Shown here piece by piece: positions 14,461 through 16,005 of a stretch of 16,005 nucleotides of DNA (position 1 is the stretch's first letter; each line of letters opens with the position of its first letter). The DNA is from Chloroflexota bacterium (GTDB lineage: Bacteria > Chloroflexota > Dehalococcoidia > GIF9 > UBA5629): positions 1,638,284-1,654,288 of the forward strand of contig CP070642.1 of NCBI GenBank assembly GCA_020354105.1, written 5' to 3'. Under the pieces are notes generated by a model. That model had not been told where the DNA came from, searched no databases, and worked only from the letters and a program-made list of their open reading frames with translations. The position numbers and the translations under genes are program-made.

Positions 14461-15039
14461 ATGGACAATAGTCAAAAAATCGCTACTGCACTTAGCATAT
14501 TCCTGGCTATCATCATGCTGTGCGGCGGCTCAGGATTTCTCGGCTACATTTACCGCTCTCAAACCGGATATGAAGCTAGTTATCAACAAGGATATAATCA
14601 AGGAAAAGACACAGGTTATGATGACGGCTATAAATCCGGCTACGAGGCTGGCCTTAAAATCAGCCCGGAACAGAAAACATCCAGCGACTACGCCCCTAAA
14701 AATCCAACCTACCAGGAAATGAAGGCATTTATGGCCCAAGACGCCACAAATCTAAATGAGTATGAGCCAGATAAATACGTCTGCACTGATTTTGCTGCCG
14801 CAGTAAATAACAATGCTGATGCCAAAGGTATCCGTTGCGCTATCGTGGATATTTTCTACCCTGAAGGCTACGGCCATACTATAGTAGCCTTCGACACTAC
14901 AGACAAAGGCTTAATATTTATCGAGCCCCAATTTGACCAAGAAATAAAATTAGTTGTGGGTCAGAGCTACTCGCAAACTAACAACTTCACACCATCACCA
15001 CGCGCTGACACCGTTGACCGATTCTTGGTTATTTGGTAG
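14461..15039 (+). CDS. Membrane-anchored transglutaminase-like protein with Gly-Tyr tetrad repeat
   Basis: I do not recognise a named family. The 192-residue protein starts with one hydrophobic helix (about residues 8-30), with few charges before it. It is likely a membrane anchor with the rest outside; C21 is preceded by Leu, so it is not a normal lipobox. Residues 36-67 form eight four-residue units with Gly at 36, 44, 48, 52, 56, 60 and 64 (Ser at 40) and Tyr at 37, 41, 45, 53, 57 and 61. The C-terminal domain looks transglutaminase/cysteine-peptidase-like: C108 in YVCTDFAAAV, then GIRC, H139 in GYGHTIVAF and E155 in IEPQ, with C-H and H-E spacings like a Cys-His-Asp triad. ATG 14461 has GGAGG 6 nt upstream. 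Enzyme activity is inference; it could be a non-catalytic relative. Confidence 0.75.
   Translation: MDNSQKIATALSIFLAIIMLCGGSGFLGYIYRSQTGYEASYQQGYNQGKDTGYDDGYKSGYEAGLKISPEQKTSSDYAPKNPTYQEMKAFMAQDATNLNEYEPDKYVCTDFAAAVNNNADAKGIRCAIVDIFYPEGYGHTIVAFDTTDKGLIFIEPQFDQEIKLVVGQSYSQTNNFTPSPRADTVDRFLVIW
14566..14661 (+). repeat. Coding tetrad repeat (Gly-Tyr-x-x units)
   Basis: Eight consecutive 12-nt units encode the Gly-Tyr-x-x tetrads of the membrane-anchored protein. The codons vary from unit to unit, so selection on the peptide rather than recent DNA slippage is likely. Confidence 0.7.
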
Positions 15040-15198
15040 GCTTTAATTTGGCCCAGCCATCTGAAACAGCTATTACAGCTTTATCAATACTCTAATCTCT
15101 TAATAGCACGCCGAACATAATCCGGCTAAAGCCAGCAAGAATAAGCACAAATTTATCAGCAACAACTATTGACACCCCTTTTAAGCATTTCTGGTCTA

Positions 15199-15207
15199 TG
15201 ATACAAT
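15199..15207 (+). promoter_or_regulatory. Extended -10 promoter of the CBS protein gene
   Basis: TGATACAAT is an extended -10 (TG-n-TACAAT) placing the transcription start about 20 nt before the start codon. A TTGACA at 15169-15174 is 27 nt away, too far to serve as its -35. The properly spaced TTTTAA is weak. Confidence 0.45.
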
Positions 15208-15233
15208 AACTAAAAAACCAAGGGAGGCGGGAA

Positions 15234-15875
15234 ATGAAAGTTCGAGACGTTATGACTTGGAATGTAGTCACTGTATCAAGCGATACACCTATCATGGAAG
15301 CCAGAAAAATCATGGATGCACATAACATACGTCGTTTGCCTGTCGTTGACAAAGGGAAACTTGTCGGCATGGTTAGCAAGGAGCGAATAACACGTACAGC
15401 TCCGTCACCAGCCACCAGCCTGAGCGTCTGGGAAATTAACTATCTCCTGGCAAAGATGACTGTCAAAGAAGTCATGGGCAAGAACCCGGTCACTGTTGAC
15501 CCCGACATGTCGGTAGAAGCTGCCATAGCCCTGGCTCAGAAGAGAGGTGTAGGTGCACTGCCGGTACTGGAAAAGAATAAACTCGTAGGCATAGCCACAA
15601 CCAACGATTTCTTCTACAAAATACTGAACCCTGTACTAGGAATTGGCTTGAAGGGCAGCCGCATAGTCATATCAAAAGGTGCTGATCCCAAGAACATGCA
15701 AAATGTCTTGGATGCAGTTAAAAAGAATGGAGCCAAAATGCTCGCCTTCCACAGCATGCCACCAGTCGAGGGGAAAGAACAGGACGTGATGGTCCACGTT
15801 GACAAAGGCGATGTTAAGCAGCTTATCAAAGACCTGGCGAACAAAGGTTTGTCAACTGAGATAATAGAGCGATAA
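15234..15875 (+). CDS. CBS-CBS-ACT-like protein (AcuB-like)
   Basis: This 213-residue soluble protein has two CBS domains, about residues 1-55 (VRDVMTWNVVTVSSDTP, IRRLPVVDKGKLVGMVS) and 74-128 (VKEVMGKNPVTVDPD, GALPVLEKNKLVGIATTNDF). A C-terminal segment of about 75 residues follows that resembles an ACT domain (GSRIVISKGADPKNMQNVLDAVKKNGAKM). The linker SPSPATSLSVWEINYLLAKM at 57-76 is typical of AcuB-like proteins, which in Bacillus sit in the acetoin operon. CBS pairs usually bind adenine nucleotides and sense energy state; no enzyme domain is attached, so it probably acts by binding ligand or partner. The ligand is unknown. ATG 15234 has GGGAGG about 6 nt upstream. The gene appears monocistronic within the window. 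Confidence 0.88.
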   Translation: MKVRDVMTWNVVTVSSDTPIMEARKIMDAHNIRRLPVVDKGKLVGMVSKERITRTAPSPATSLSVWEINYLLAKMTVKEVMGKNPVTVDPDMSVEAAIALAQKRGVGALPVLEKNKLVGIATTNDFFYKILNPVLGIGLKGSRIVISKGADPKNMQNVLDAVKKNGAKMLAFHSMPPVEGKEQDVMVHVDKGDVKQLIKDLANKGLSTEIIER

Positions 15876-15893
15876 AAGCATAGAAATAATTTG

Positions 15894-15964
15894 AGCACCG
15901 CCTACACATCTGATTTGGCCACAGCTAAAACAGCGCTGCCGCTATAGTCGAGGTAGGCGGTGCT
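15894..15964. repeat. 71-nt element bounded by perfect 12-bp inverted repeats
   Basis: AGCACCGCCTAC (15894-15905) and GTAGGCGGTGCT (15953-15964) are perfect inverted copies enclosing 47 nt, 18 nt after the CBS gene stop. The interior can form smaller stems, including the palindrome CAGCGCTG (15931-15938). No T-run follows, so it is not a standard intrinsic terminator. It could be a structured RNA, a dispersed palindromic repeat or a MITE-like remnant; no clear target duplication flanks it. Confidence 0.6.
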
Positions 15965-16005
15965 AACATAGATGTCAGTATGTCAGGCATTGTGTTTTCG
16001 CTTTC

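Noticed and set aside
14238..14471. 77-codon plus-strand open frame spanning the aroH start and the divergent gap
   Set aside because: It is antisense to aroH, covers its promoter region and has no recognisable domain.
14503..14523. Lipoprotein signal with C21 in the membrane-anchored protein
   Set aside because: The residue before Cys is Leu rather than Gly, Ala or Ser, so it is not a normal lipobox; a plain anchor helix is simpler.
15169..15202. TTGACA (15169) with TATGAT (15197) as the CBS gene promoter
   Set aside because: The spacer would be 22 nt, too long for a standard promoter; the extended -10 at 15199 is the better explanation.

Overview
The window is ordinary bacterial chromosome: compact housekeeping genes on both strands, short intergenic gaps, and no phage genes, insertion sequences, CRISPR arrays, rRNA or tRNA that I could find. 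The gene set is small-type PurL and PurQ, a DUF1015 protein, a type I-beta DAHP synthase with an N-terminal regulatory domain, an AroH-type chorismate mutase, a TyrZ-like tyrosyl-tRNA synthetase and an AcuB-like CBS protein. Together with frequent TTG and GTG starts behind good Shine-Dalgarno sites, this suggests a Chloroflexota bacterium, perhaps of the Dehalococcoidia or a related anaerobic sediment lineage. That placement is inference from gene content, not a search result.

Layout. (1) Positions 22-1222, minus strand: a GYD-domain protein followed by an enoyl-CoA hydratase. (2) Positions 1327-2133, plus strand: a strong sigma-70-type promoter, rpsU, yqeY and an intrinsic terminator. (3) Positions 2146-6320, plus strand: purQ, purL and a DUF1015 gene, with overlaps or gaps of a few bases, probably one operon. 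The terminator hairpin ends just upstream of purQ. No purS gene is present although this PurL type needs PurS. (4) Positions 6393-7076, minus strand: an AlkD-like DNA glycosylase with an extended -10 promoter and an 18-bp dyad that may be an operator. (5) Positions 7194-9011, minus strand: a soluble PAS-PAS-PAS-GGDEF diguanylate cyclase with its own terminator and a hairpin abutting its start codon. (6) Positions 9076-14311, minus strand: aroH, aroF, ribF, tyrS and serA, probably co-transcribed in that order. (7) Positions 14461-15039, plus strand: a membrane-anchored transglutaminase-like protein with a Gly-Tyr tetrad repeat. (8) Positions 15234-15875, plus strand: a CBS-CBS-ACT-like protein, followed by a perfect 12-bp inverted repeat enclosing 47 nt near the window end.

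The genes cover the start of aromatic amino acid synthesis (DAHP synthase), chorismate to prephenate (AroH), tyrosine charging (TyrS), serine synthesis (SerA), FMN/FAD synthesis (RibF) and the FGAR-to-FGAM step of purine synthesis (PurQ/PurL). No obviously new multi-gene system stands out. The items most worth following are the DUF1015 protein with its sulfiredoxin/ParB-like motif, the transglutaminase-like tetrad-repeat protein, the 71-nt inverted-repeat element at the right end, and the candidate regulatory dyads and hairpins.
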